Shown here: piece after piece, positions 37,542 to 45,077 of the stretch
How positions within the stretch are numbered: the stretch's first letter is position 1
Layout of the letters: every line of letters starts with the position of its first letter
From: Sphingopyxis sp. Root154
Lineage (GTDB): Bacteria; Pseudomonadota; Alphaproteobacteria; Sphingomonadales; Sphingomonadaceae
NCBI RefSeq assembly: GCF_001427105.1
Contig: NZ_LMGI01000002.1
Span: 477,865-541,864, forward strand
Direction: 5' to 3'
DNA length: 64,000 bases
Notes under the pieces: model-generated
The model's input: the letters and a program-made list of their open reading frames with translations, nothing else
What the model was told of the DNA's origin: nothing
Database searches by the model: none
Made by a program: the position numbers and the translations under genes

Positions 37542-38480
37542 TTAGAGCGTCTTGAGCAGCGCTTCGATGTCATCCATCGAAATGACGCTGACCGTCTCGA
37601 CCTCGCCCGCGGCGCTGCGTTTCACCATCGGCGAGAGCACCTTGCCGCCAAATTCGACGAACTGGCCGACGCCGATGCTCTCCATCGCGCCGACGCTTTC
37701 GCGCCAGCGGACACGCCCGGTGACTTGCTGGACGAGCAGGTCGCGGATTGCGTCGGGGTCGCTGACGGGGCTGGCCGTCACATTGGCGACAACCGGGATC
37801 AGCGGCGCGACGGGCGGATTAGCGCTGAGCGCTTCGGCCATTGCGTCGGCGGCCGGCTGCATCAGCGGACAGTGGAAAGGCGCCGACACCGGCAGCAATA
37901 CGCCGCGCTTGATGCCATAATCCTTGACGAGCGCGACCGCGCGCTCGACTGCGCCCTTGTGGCCCGAAATCACGACCTGCGACGGGTCGTTGTCGTTGGC
38001 GACGGTGCAGATTTCGCCTTCGGCCGCAGCGTCCGCGAGCTTCTGTGCGGTGTCGATATCGGCGCCGAGCAGCGCCGCCATCGCGCCGACGCCGACGGGC
38101 ACCGCCGCCTGCATCGCCTGCCCGCGCGTCTTGAGCAGCCGCGCGGTGGTTGCGAGGTCGAACGCGCCTGCGGCGCAGAGCGCGCTATATTCGCCAAGGC
38201 TGTGGCCCGCGACGTAATCGGCCTTGGCGGCGAGGGTCACGCCGCCTTCCTTTTCGAGCACGCGGAGCGTCGCGATGGCATTGGCCATGATCGCGGGCTG
38301 AGCGTTTTCGGTAAGGGTGAGCTGGTCCTCGGGCCCTTCGCTCATCAGCTGGAACAGCTTCTGGCCGAGCGCGTCGTCGACCTCCTGAAACACTTCACGC
38401 GCGACCGGCGAAGCATCCGACAATGCCTTGCCCATGCCGACGGCCTGGCTGCCCTGACCCGGAAAAATAAATGCGCGCAT
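37542..38480 (-). CDS. fabD: Malonyl CoA-acyl carrier protein transacylase
   Basis: Loads malonyl from CoA onto ACP for fatty acid elongation. It has 312 residues. FIFPGQGSQAVGMGKAL opens the protein. The active-site serine lies in AGHSLGEYSALCAAGAF (Ser94), and the partner histidine region is LPVSAPFHCPLMQPAAD. GQFVEFGGKVLSPMVKR near the end is also typical. AGGGGACGC lies just before the ATG. Confidence 0.97.
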   Translation of the reverse strand: MRAFIFPGQGSQAVGMGKALSDASPVAREVFQEVDDALGQKLFQLMSEGPEDQLTLTENAQPAIMANAIATLRVLEKEGGVTLAAKADYVAGHSLGEYSALCAAGAFDLATTARLLKTRGQAMQAAVPVGVGAMAALLGADIDTAQKLADAAAEGEICTVANDNDPSQVVISGHKGAVERAVALVKDYGIKRGVLLPVSAPFHCPLMQPAADAMAEALSANPPVAPLIPVVANVTASPVSDPDAIRDLLVQQVTGRVRWRESVGAMESIGVGQFVEFGGKVLSPMVKRSAAGEVETVSVISMDDIEALLKTL

Positions 38481-38524
38481 GATGCGTCCCCTGCGGTGAT
38501 ATTCGTTACCGCGCGCCTATTCCT

Positions 38525-39352
38525 TCACCCCGCGCGATGCAAGCCGAAGGGCACGACCTTGTTCGCCGCATCGTGGCCGATGTCCGCCCGGCCGAGCCAG
38601 GGGATGCCGGTGCGACCGCACCAATCACGGGCGATCTCGTCGGCCTCCATTCCGAAGGGGCGGTCGTTTTCCGGAACGTCGCCGACCCGCCCAAGCCGCA
38701 ATCCCGCCAGCCCGCGGGGGCCCAGACAGGTCGCGACATGGAAGAAGGCGCGGTCGAAGGCATAAAGATATTCGCTCACCTCCTCGACCAGCACGACATG
38801 GCCCGCAAGGTCGGGCTCGAGCGGGGTGCCGAGCAGCATCGACAGCGTCATCAGGTTGAACGCAGCATGGCGCGCGCCGTGCTGCAAGCCCCCCTCGCAT
38901 GCCCCAGGATCGCGCGCGACGAGCCAGTCGAGCGCGCGGAGCACCGCCGCATCGCCGCCTTCGCGGCGGATGTCGGCGACCATCGGTCCGTGCGCGACAT
39001 GGTCGAACCCTTCGCGATACAGCGCGCCGAGCAGGTTGCCCTGGTCCGAATAGCCGAGGAACGCCTTGCCCCGCGCCGCGTCGGTCATCGCCGCGACCGC
39101 ATCCTCGGCGATCCGGCACGCGCCATAACCGCCGCGCGCGAACCAGATCGCGTCGATGTCGGGGCGGTTCGCCATCTCGACGAGCGCGGCGAAGCGGTGG
39201 CCATCCTCGCCCGCGAAATGGCCGTGGACGGCGAAGCATTGCGCGTCGAAGACGAGTTCGACGTCGGGGTAGCCGAGGCTTGCGAGCGCGCGCACGGCCT
39301 CCGCATCATCCGGCAGGATCGGGGTCGACGGGGCGACGATGCCTATGCGCAT
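38525..39352 (-). CDS. ldcA: LD-carboxypeptidase (muramoyltetrapeptide carboxypeptidase)
   Basis: Peptidase family S66 enzyme, expected to remove the terminal D-Ala from murein tetrapeptides in the cytosol. It has 275 residues. IGIVAPSTPI opens the protein, the nucleophile is the serine of LGYSDQGNLLGAL (Ser102), and FARGGYGACRIAED corresponds to the conserved RGGYG segment. VVLVEEVSEYLYAFDRAFFHV provides the Glu, and a C-terminal His is present (NKVVPFGLHRAG region). It is shorter than the roughly 300-350 residue family average. Divergent from the Mur-ligase-family gene at 39443, consistent with peptidoglycan recycling. Confidence 0.85.
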   Translation of the reverse strand: MRIGIVAPSTPILPDDAEAVRALASLGYPDVELVFDAQCFAVHGHFAGEDGHRFAALVEMANRPDIDAIWFARGGYGACRIAEDAVAAMTDAARGKAFLGYSDQGNLLGALYREGFDHVAHGPMVADIRREGGDAAVLRALDWLVARDPGACEGGLQHGARHAAFNLMTLSMLLGTPLEPDLAGHVVLVEEVSEYLYAFDRAFFHVATCLGPRGLAGLRLGRVGDVPENDRPFGMEADEIARDWCGRTGIPWLGRADIGHDAANKVVPFGLHRAG

Positions 39353-39442
39353 GGACTGGCTGATTCCTCGATCCGCCCGGTACGAGCGGTTATTGCGGCG
39401 GGTGCGGTTGCAAAGCCTTCGTCAAAGCCATATCGCGCCGCG

Positions 39443-40831
39443 ATGGCCGAAAACAAATCCTATTTCTTCTGCGGCATCGGCGGGTCCGGGATGCTGCCGC
39501 TCGCGATGATCGTCGCGGCGCGCGGCGACGCGGTTTCGGGTTCCGACCGCAGCCGCGATCAAGGCCGGACGCCCGAGAAATTCGCATGGCTCGAAAGCCA
39601 GGACATCACCTTTTATCCGCAGGACGGCAGCGGGCCCAAAGCCGGCCAGATTCTCGTCGCGTCGGCGGCGATCGAGGATAGCGTTCCCGATATTGCCGCG
39701 GCCAATGCGCTCGGCCTGCCGCGGATGACGCGCGCCGACCTGAATGCCGCGCTGTTCAACGCTGCCGATCAGGCGATCGGCGTCGGCGGGACGAGCGGCA
39801 AATCGACCGTGACCGGAATGATCGGCTGGATCCTTGAAAGCGCGGGCCGGAAACCGACCGTAATGAACGGCGCGGTGATGCGCAATTTTTCGAGCGACGA
39901 CAGGCCCTTCGCGAGCGCAATGGTGGGCGAGGCCGCAATATACGTCAGCGAAGTCGACGAAAGCGACGGATCGATCGCGCTCTACCGCCCCGATGTCGCG
40001 GTCATCACCAACATCAGCCTCGACCACAAGAGCCTCGCCGAATTGCACCAGCTCTTCGGCGATTTTGCGGCGAAGGCGCGCGTTGCGGTGGTCAATGCCG
40101 ATGATGCCGAGTCGGAGCCGCTGCTGTCGGGGCGCAATGTCGTGACCTTTGGCTTCGACGATGCGGCGACGATCCGTGGCAGCGATTTCGAGGCGCTGCC
40201 CGACGGCTGCCGCTTCGCCATCCATGCCGACGGCACCGCCTACCGAGTGAATCTTCGCATGCCCGGCCGCCACAATGCCGCCAACGCGCTCGCCGCCATC
40301 GCCGCCACGCACGCGGCGGGCACGACCGTAACGCAGGCGGTCGAGGCGCTGGCGGACTTCGCCGGCCTCGCGCGCCGCTACGAGGTGCTCGGACAGGCAG
40401 GCGGGATCACGGTGATCGACGATTTCGCGCACAACCCCGACAAGGTGGCCGCAACGCTGGCGGCCGTCGCCGAACTGCCCGGCCGCGCTTTGCTCTTCTT
40501 CCAGCCGCACGGCTATGGCCCGCTGCGCCAGATGGGCAAGGAACTGGCGACGAGCTTCGCGGCCGGGATGCGCCCCGATGACCGGTTGTTCGTCTGCGAC
40601 CCCGTCTATTTTGGCGGCACCGTCGACCGCAGCATCGGCAGCGAGGCGCTCGTCGCCGACATCGTCGCGGGTGGCGCCGATGCGGTGCACATGACCACCC
40701 GCGCGGCATGCGGCGCAGCGATGCTCGACGAGGCCAGGGCGGGCGACCGCATCCTCATCCTCGGCGCGCGCGACGACACGCTCACCGAATTCGGGCGCGA
40801 ACTCTTGGAAAAGCTGGCCGTCCGCGCTTGA
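39443..40831 (+). CDS. Mur ligase family protein (MurC/Mpl-like), probable muropeptide-recycling ligase
   Basis: A 462-residue Mur ligase separate from the dcw cluster. N-terminal Rossmann part YFFCGIGGSGMLPLAMIVAARGDAVSGSD resembles MurC. The ATP loop is IGVGGTSGKSTVTGMIGWIL (Lys120), with Ser in place of the usual His/Asn after GT. Further marks are VSEVDESDGSI, ITNISLDHKSLAELHQLF, MPGRHNAANALAAIAA and VIDDFAHNPDKVAATLAAV. The organism already has murC at 18215, and this copy sits opposite ldcA. The most economical role is Mpl-type ligation of recycled tripeptide to UDP-MurNAc. Substrate specificity is not provable here; the longer frame to 38537 is antisense to ldcA and rejected. Confidence 0.75.
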   Translation: MAENKSYFFCGIGGSGMLPLAMIVAARGDAVSGSDRSRDQGRTPEKFAWLESQDITFYPQDGSGPKAGQILVASAAIEDSVPDIAAANALGLPRMTRADLNAALFNAADQAIGVGGTSGKSTVTGMIGWILESAGRKPTVMNGAVMRNFSSDDRPFASAMVGEAAIYVSEVDESDGSIALYRPDVAVITNISLDHKSLAELHQLFGDFAAKARVAVVNADDAESEPLLSGRNVVTFGFDDAATIRGSDFEALPDGCRFAIHADGTAYRVNLRMPGRHNAANALAAIAATHAAGTTVTQAVEALADFAGLARRYEVLGQAGGITVIDDFAHNPDKVAATLAAVAELPGRALLFFQPHGYGPLRQMGKELATSFAAGMRPDDRLFVCDPVYFGGTVDRSIGSEALVADIVAGGADAVHMTTRAACGAAMLDEARAGDRILILGARDDTLTEFGRELLEKLAVRA

Positions 40832-40855
40832 TTTCCTCCCGCGAATCTGTATAGG
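40828..40855 (+). promoter_or_regulatory. Candidate sigma-70 promoter of the rpsF operon
   Basis: TTGATT (40828-40833), 16-base spacer, TATAGG (40850-40855), on the plus strand. It overlaps the last codons of the Mur-ligase-family gene and lies about 135 bases before rpsF. No experimental support; chosen because it is the best -35/-10 pair in the leader. Confidence 0.5.
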
Positions 40856-40866
40856 CGCGCTCATTC

Positions 40867-40893
40867 GGGGCGAGGCCACGTTGCCATCGCCCC
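40867..40893 (+). other. Stable hairpin in the rpsF leader
   Basis: GGGGCGA-GGC (40867-40876) pairs with GCC-A-TCGCCCC (40883-40893) around the loop CACGTT, with one bulged A. GTTTGCTTTG follows. It may end transcription of the preceding ligase gene or act as a leader structure for ribosomal-protein control. I cannot confirm the S6:S18-binding motif in this leader. Confidence 0.5.
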
Positions 40894-40989
40894 GTTTGCT
40901 TTGCACCAATCCGTAGAGCTTGACGACAGCCGGAGGGGTTTCGCGATTGGCGCGGGACCAGCGATCGGCCAAATCGAAGGAAGCGCACC

Positions 40990-41355
40990 ATGCCGTTTTA
41001 CGAGCATGTTTTTATCGCGCGTCAGGACCTGAGCCAGGCTCAGGTCGACGCGCTGGCGGAAACCGTCACCAACGTCATCGGCGAATTCAAGGGCACGGTT
41101 CACAAGACCGAGACCTGGGGCCTCAAGCAGCTCGCCTACAAGATCCAGAAGAACCGCAAGGGTCATTATGTGATGTTGTCGGCTGAAGTCGCAGGCGAAG
41201 CCATCGCAGAGATCGAGCGTCAGGCTGCGATCAACGAAGATATCATCCGCTGGCTCACCATCAAGGTCGACGAACTCGAAAAGGGTCCGTCGGTGATGAT
41301 GCGCAAGCAGGAACGTCGTGGCGGCCGCGGCCGTGACCGCGACGGCGAAGAATAA
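40990..41355 (+). CDS. rpsF: 30S ribosomal protein S6
   Basis: Small-subunit ribosomal protein that pairs with S18 on the platform. It has 121 residues. [49 protein letters not shown] and [17 protein letters not shown] are typical. The protein ends in a basic, Gly/Arg-rich tail ([17 protein letters not shown]). GGAAGG precedes the ATG. First gene of a three-gene ribosomal operon. Confidence 0.98.
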   Translation: MPFYEHVFIARQDLSQAQVDALAETVTNVIGEFKGTVHKTETWGLKQLAYKIQKNRKGHYVMLSAEVAGEAIAEIERQAAINEDIIRWLTIKVDELEKGPSVMMRKQERRGGRGRDRDGEE

Positions 41356-41367
41356 GGAACTAGCACC

Positions 41368-41592
41368 ATGGCACGACCCTTTTTCCGCCGCCGCAAGACC
41401 TGCCCCTTCAGCCAGAAGGACGCACCGGTCATCGATTACAAGGACGTCCGTCTGCTCCAGGGTTACCTGTCGGAGCGTGGCAAGATCGTCCCGTCGCGGA
41501 TCACCGCGGTGTCCACCAAGAAGCAGCGTGAGCTGGCGAAAGCGATCAAGCGCTCGCGCCACATCGGCCTGCTCCCCTACATTGTTAAGTAA
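41368..41592 (+). CDS. rpsR: 30S ribosomal protein S18
   Basis: Small basic ribosomal protein of 74 residues. [69 protein letters not shown] covers the entire conserved core. It lies 12 bases after rpsF and 13 before rplI, in the usual S6-S18-L9 order. Confidence 0.98.
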   Translation: MARPFFRRRKTCPFSQKDAPVIDYKDVRLLQGYLSERGKIVPSRITAVSTKKQRELAKAIKRSRHIGLLPYIVK

Positions 41593-41605
41593 GGAGGGCT
41601 GACCG

Positions 41606-42229
41606 ATGGAAATCATCCTGCTCGAACGCATCGAGAAACTGGGCGGTATCGGCGACGTCGTCACCGTCAAGAACGGCTTTGCCCGTAACTACCTGCTCCC
41701 GAACAACAAGGCGCTGCGCGCGAACGACGCGAACCGCAAGCTGTTCGAAGCCAACCGTTCGAAGATTGAGGCCGACAACGCCGAGCGTCGCACCGACGCC
41801 GAAGGCCGCGCCAAGGATATCGACGGCAAGCAGATCGTCCTGATCCGTCAGGCATCGAACACCGGCCAGCTGTACGGCTCGGTTTCAGTCCGCGACATCG
41901 TCGACGCCCTCACCGAAGACGGTGTCGAGGGTCTCGGCAAGTCGATGATCGAACTCGAACGCCCGATCAAGTCGCTTGGCCTGGTCGACGTCAAGGTCAA
42001 GCTGCACCCCGAAGTCATCGTGACCGTCGGCGTCAACGTCGCTCGTTCGCCCGACGAAGCCGAAATGCAGAAGCAGGGCATCGACGTCATCGCGGCGATG
42101 TTCGAGGAAGAACAGGCCGAGGCAGTCGCCACGGCACTGGAACCCGACAGCGAAGACGAGTTCGAAGACGCGACGCCGCCTTCGGAACTCGCTCCGGAAG
42201 CTGCTGCGGACGAAGCCGAAGAAGCTTAA
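41606..42229 (+). CDS. rplI: 50S ribosomal protein L9 with acidic C-terminal extension
   Basis: Large-subunit protein L9, 207 residues. The N-terminal domain MEIILLERIEKLGGIGDVVTVKNGFARNYLLPNNKAL and the C-terminal domain GQLYGSVSVRDIVDAL ... HPEVIVTVGVNVARS are complete at about residue 150. Beyond that lies an extra acidic, Ala/Glu-rich tail (EEEQAEAVATALEPDSEDEFEDATPP ... DEAEEA) of about 50 residues that E. coli L9 lacks. AGGAGGG precedes the start. A strong terminator follows. Confidence 0.97.
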   Translation: MEIILLERIEKLGGIGDVVTVKNGFARNYLLPNNKALRANDANRKLFEANRSKIEADNAERRTDAEGRAKDIDGKQIVLIRQASNTGQLYGSVSVRDIVDALTEDGVEGLGKSMIELERPIKSLGLVDVKVKLHPEVIVTVGVNVARSPDEAEMQKQGIDVIAAMFEEEQAEAVATALEPDSEDEFEDATPPSELAPEAAADEAEEA

Positions 42230-42253
42230 GCTTCCTCTGGCCAAAGCCTTTTG

Positions 42254-42293
42254 AAAGGGCCGCGTTTCCGAAAGGGAGCGCGGCCCTTTTCTT
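42254..42293 (+). terminator. Rho-independent terminator of the rpsF operon
   Basis: AAAGGGCCGCG (42254-42264) pairs perfectly with CGCGGCCCTTT (42279-42289) around a 14-base loop that can itself partly pair, followed by TTTTCTT. It lies 25 bases after the rplI stop. Confidence 0.9.
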
Positions 42294-42321
42294 ATGGCCC
42301 GCCCTTTCCTATGGCTCGGCG

Positions 42322-43371
42322 ATGGCCGATGATCCTTTCCAGCGCCGCTTTGCCGCCGATGCGAGCCTGCTGCCGCATATGGCGGACCTTGCGAACGACC
42401 GCGTGCTGATCGCACTGTTGACCGAAGCCGATTATCGCGCCGCAAGCTTCCTCGACCAGCGGCTGCTCACCGATCGCATCGGGCGTGAATGGATGGCGTG
42501 GACCGACCTGCCCGACCCGAACGCCGCGGTCCCTGCGCCGCACTTCATCTTCCATATCGGCCATGTCGGCTCGACGCTCGTGTCGCGCCTGCACGCCGAG
42601 GCCAGCGATGTGCTGCCGCTGCGCGAGCCAATGCTGCTTCGCACGTTGGCGCAGGTCGCCGACCGGATCGACCGGCCCGAGTCGGTCTGGTCGCCCGAGC
42701 TTTATCACCAACGTCTGACGCAGACGGTCGGATGGCTGGGCCGCAGCTTTGCCCCCGGCCAGCGTGCGTTGGTGAAGGCATCGAGCGTGATCACGGCGAT
42801 TGCCGACAAGCTGACGGGCGCCGATGGCCGCGCGCTGTTCCTCTACGTCCCACTCGCGCGCTACATCGAGACGATCCTGGCCGGCGAGGCATCGACGGCC
42901 GAGACGCTGGCGCAAGCCCCGGCGCGCATGGCGCGACTGGCGGGAATGCTGCCCGATTTCCCGTTCGCCTTATGGCAGTTGCCGCCGGTGACGCGCATTG
43001 CGATGAGCTGGCTTTGCGAGATGGCGACGGCGCAGCGGACTTTGCCGCGCGCCGATCCGCGGCATCTGTGGGCCGATTTCGAAGGCGTGCTGGCCGATCC
43101 CGCCGCCGCACTCGCCGCGCAGTGCAAACATTTCGGGCTTCCGGTCGACGCAGCGCGGATCAACGCCGCGCTCGCCGGCCCCGTCATGCGCCAATATTCA
43201 AAGGCGCCCGAGCATGGCTACAGCCCCGATCTGCGCCGCGAGTTGCAGACACAGGCAGCGGCCGGCCACGCGCCGGCGATCGCCGAAGCGATCGCGTGGG
43301 TTGAAGCGCTCGCCGCACGCTATACAAGCCTTGGCGACCTGCCGATCCACGGCGACCGGGAAAGCATATAA
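42322..43371 (+). CDS. Sulfotransferase-like P-loop protein, function unknown
   Basis: A 349-residue cytosolic protein. The central feature is FIFHIGHVGSTLVSRLHAEASDVLPLREP (loop at about 78-89), which has the shape of the 5'-phosphosulfate-binding loop of sulfotransferases (GxxxSGTT-like). A later ALFLYVPLARYIETILAGE could be the 3'-phosphate region. No other domain is evident, and a true PAPS-dependent activity is unproven. Its stop shares one base with the start of the following PKHD-type dioxygenase (TAATG), so the two are translated together. A substrate relation between them is plausible. Confidence 0.6.
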   Translation: MADDPFQRRFAADASLLPHMADLANDRVLIALLTEADYRAASFLDQRLLTDRIGREWMAWTDLPDPNAAVPAPHFIFHIGHVGSTLVSRLHAEASDVLPLREPMLLRTLAQVADRIDRPESVWSPELYHQRLTQTVGWLGRSFAPGQRALVKASSVITAIADKLTGADGRALFLYVPLARYIETILAGEASTAETLAQAPARMARLAGMLPDFPFALWQLPPVTRIAMSWLCEMATAQRTLPRADPRHLWADFEGVLADPAAALAAQCKHFGLPVDAARINAALAGPVMRQYSKAPEHGYSPDLRRELQTQAAAGHAPAIAEAIAWVEALAARYTSLGDLPIHGDRESI

Positions 43372-44027
43372 TGTTCAAGCTCGTCCAGCTGCTCGACGAT
43401 GGCGCGGTCCGCGCGCTGCGCGACATTGCCGCCAGCGGCAATTTCGTCGACGGAAAGATCAGCAACCCGCATTCGAAGGTGAAGAACAACCTGCAGCTTC
43501 ACGACGCGGGCGCTTATGAACGCTCGTCGAAGATCCTGCTCGATGCGATGGTGCAGAACCCCGATTTCATGGAATTCTCATTTCCCGCGCGGATCGCGCC
43601 GCCGCTGATGACGCGGTACACGCCGGGCATGCACTACGGGCTGCACCCCGATGCCGCCTATATTCCGTTACCCGACGGCCAGCTGCGCACTGACGTCAGC
43701 TGCACCATCTTCCTGAACGATCCCGCCGATTATGAAGGCGGTGCCCTGCATGTGCAGCTGGGGGGCGCCGACTTGCGCTTCAAGGAAGCGCCAGGCGTCG
43801 CAATCATCTATCCCTCGCACACGCTGCACGAGGTCGAACCGGTGACGCGCGGCGAACGGCTCGTCGCGATCACCTTCATCCAGAGTCTGATCCCCGACGT
43901 CGGGCATCGGAACCTGATGTACGAACTGAACGAGATTGCCGCGATCGAGGGCGGCAACATGGAGCCTGCGAACTTCACGCGGCTGCAGGCGGTCCAGTAT
44001 CAGTTGCTCAGGATGTGGCGGCGCTAG
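43371..44027 (+). CDS. PKHD-type Fe(II)/2-oxoglutarate-dependent hydroxylase (PiuC-like)
   Basis: A 218-residue dioxygenase of the PKHD/PiuC family. The metal triad is visible as HPD (His92, Asp94) in MHYGLHPDAAY and His153 in YPSHTLHEVEPVTRGERLVAITFIQS, with Arg163 for 2-oxoglutarate. TDVSCTIFLNDPADYEGGAL is the family core. PiuC homologues elsewhere are often linked to iron-starvation genes and TonB receptors, and a large TonB receptor lies 1 kb downstream. The target of hydroxylation is not known. Convergent with folE, 12 bases apart. Confidence 0.9.
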   Translation: MFKLVQLLDDGAVRALRDIAASGNFVDGKISNPHSKVKNNLQLHDAGAYERSSKILLDAMVQNPDFMEFSFPARIAPPLMTRYTPGMHYGLHPDAAYIPLPDGQLRTDVSCTIFLNDPADYEGGALHVQLGGADLRFKEAPGVAIIYPSHTLHEVEPVTRGERLVAITFIQSLIPDVGHRNLMYELNEIAAIEGGNMEPANFTRLQAVQYQLLRMWRR

Positions 44028-44039
44028 GCCGCACGCCCA

Positions 44040-44642
44040 TCAATAGCCCATCAGGCTCAGCACTTCCTTGCGGCTGCTTTGGTCGTTGAGGAAGCTGCCG
44101 AGCAGACGGCTCGTCACCATGCCGACGCCCGGCGTGCGCACGCCGCGCCCGGTCATGCACCCATGCTGCGCGTCGATGACCACCGCGACGCCCTGCGGCT
44201 GGAGATTGTCCCAGATGCACTTTGCGACCTCGGCGGTCAGGCGTTCCTGCACCTGAAGCCGTCGCGCATAGCCGTTGAGCACGCGCGCTAGCTTGGAAAT
44301 GCCCACGACGCGGTCGCGCGGCAGATAGGCGATCGACGCCTTGCCAGTGATCGGCGCCATATGATGCTCGCAATGCGACTGGAACGGAATGTCGCGCAGC
44401 AACACGATCTCGTCATAGCCACCGACTTCCTGGAAGGTACGCGACAGGTGGAGCGCGGGATCGTCGGCGTAGCCCGAACAATATTCCTTCCACGCGCGCG
44501 CGACGCGGCGCGGCGTATCGAGCAGCCCTTCGCGCGCCGGATCGTCGCCCGCCCACTCGATTAACGTCCGCACGGCGTCCGCGACATGGTCGGGGACGAC
44601 CACCTTGCCGTCCGGTCCCAACTCGGTGTTGTTGTCGCTCAT
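44040..44642 (-). CDS. folE: GTP cyclohydrolase I
   Basis: Zinc enzyme turning GTP into dihydroneopterin triphosphate, the first step of tetrahydrofolate synthesis. It has 200 residues from the ATG at 44642 (MSDNNTEL), with AGCGGGG upstream; an ATG at 44675 would add 11 residues. Motifs are EGLLDTPRRVARAW, PFQSHCEHHMAPITGKASIAYLPRDRVVGISKLARVL (Cys/His zinc ligands), QVQERLTAEVA and DAQHGCMTGRGV with the second zinc cysteine. Confidence 0.97.
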   Translation of the reverse strand: MSDNNTELGPDGKVVVPDHVADAVRTLIEWAGDDPAREGLLDTPRRVARAWKEYCSGYADDPALHLSRTFQEVGGYDEIVLLRDIPFQSHCEHHMAPITGKASIAYLPRDRVVGISKLARVLNGYARRLQVQERLTAEVAKCIWDNLQPQGVAVVIDAQHGCMTGRGVRTPGVGMVTSRLLGSFLNDQSSRKEVLSLMGY

Positions 44643-45077
44643 CGCCCCGCTTTCACTGTTGCCATCATGCCGCACATTTCGGCGTCAATGCACCGATAAG
44701 CAAGAGCCGGAAAACAAGAAATTGTCCTCCCTCATCAACTTTACGTTGCGGAATCTTGGCTTTTTCACTTTTGCGAGAGGCGCGGTTTCGCGTCCTTTTT
44801 TGGGCCGAACAAGTCACTTGACGCTTTCGTCAACTCGGCGCACCTTCGACACCATACAGAACTCGCTCAAGCGGGTCGTATTCCGGAGAGGCCGGCGTAT
44901 TCCCCGACGCCGGTGGGAGAGGACGATGACCAGCATAGCTGGCAAGTGGGATTCACGAGGGCACATGGTCGTTCTGGCCGGGTGCCCTTTGCCATGTCTG
45001 GTCGTTTCCCCTCCCCTTACCACAATTTGAAATTGGGCGGCCCCGCATCGCGCGGGATCGAAAAAGGGAGGCTATAG
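44643..45077. other. 435-bp intergenic region between folE and TonB receptor
   Basis: Holds divergent promoters by position. Seen are a perfect inverted repeat TTGACG-N4-CGTCAA (44818-44833) that could be an operator or hide a -35 box, and TTTACGTTGCGG (44740-44751), which recurs with one change upstream of the next TonB receptor. There is a ribosome-binding site AGGGAGG six bases before the ATG at 45078. An open frame at 44605-45030 has no protein-like features and lacks a ribosome-binding site, so I do not call a gene. Confidence 0.6.

Noticed and set aside
38537-39442. 300-codon N-terminal extension of the Mur ligase family protein
   Set aside because: It is antisense to ldcA; the MurC-like fold begins at 39443.
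40867-40893. Confident call of an S6:S18-binding RNA
   Set aside because: The hairpin is real, but I could not place the specific conserved bulge of that motif by eye, so it is left as an unassigned hairpin.
44605-45030. A 141-codon frame in the folE-TonB receptor gap
   Set aside because: Overlaps the folE start on the other strand, has no ribosome-binding site or family similarity, and occupies what is better read as a promoter region.
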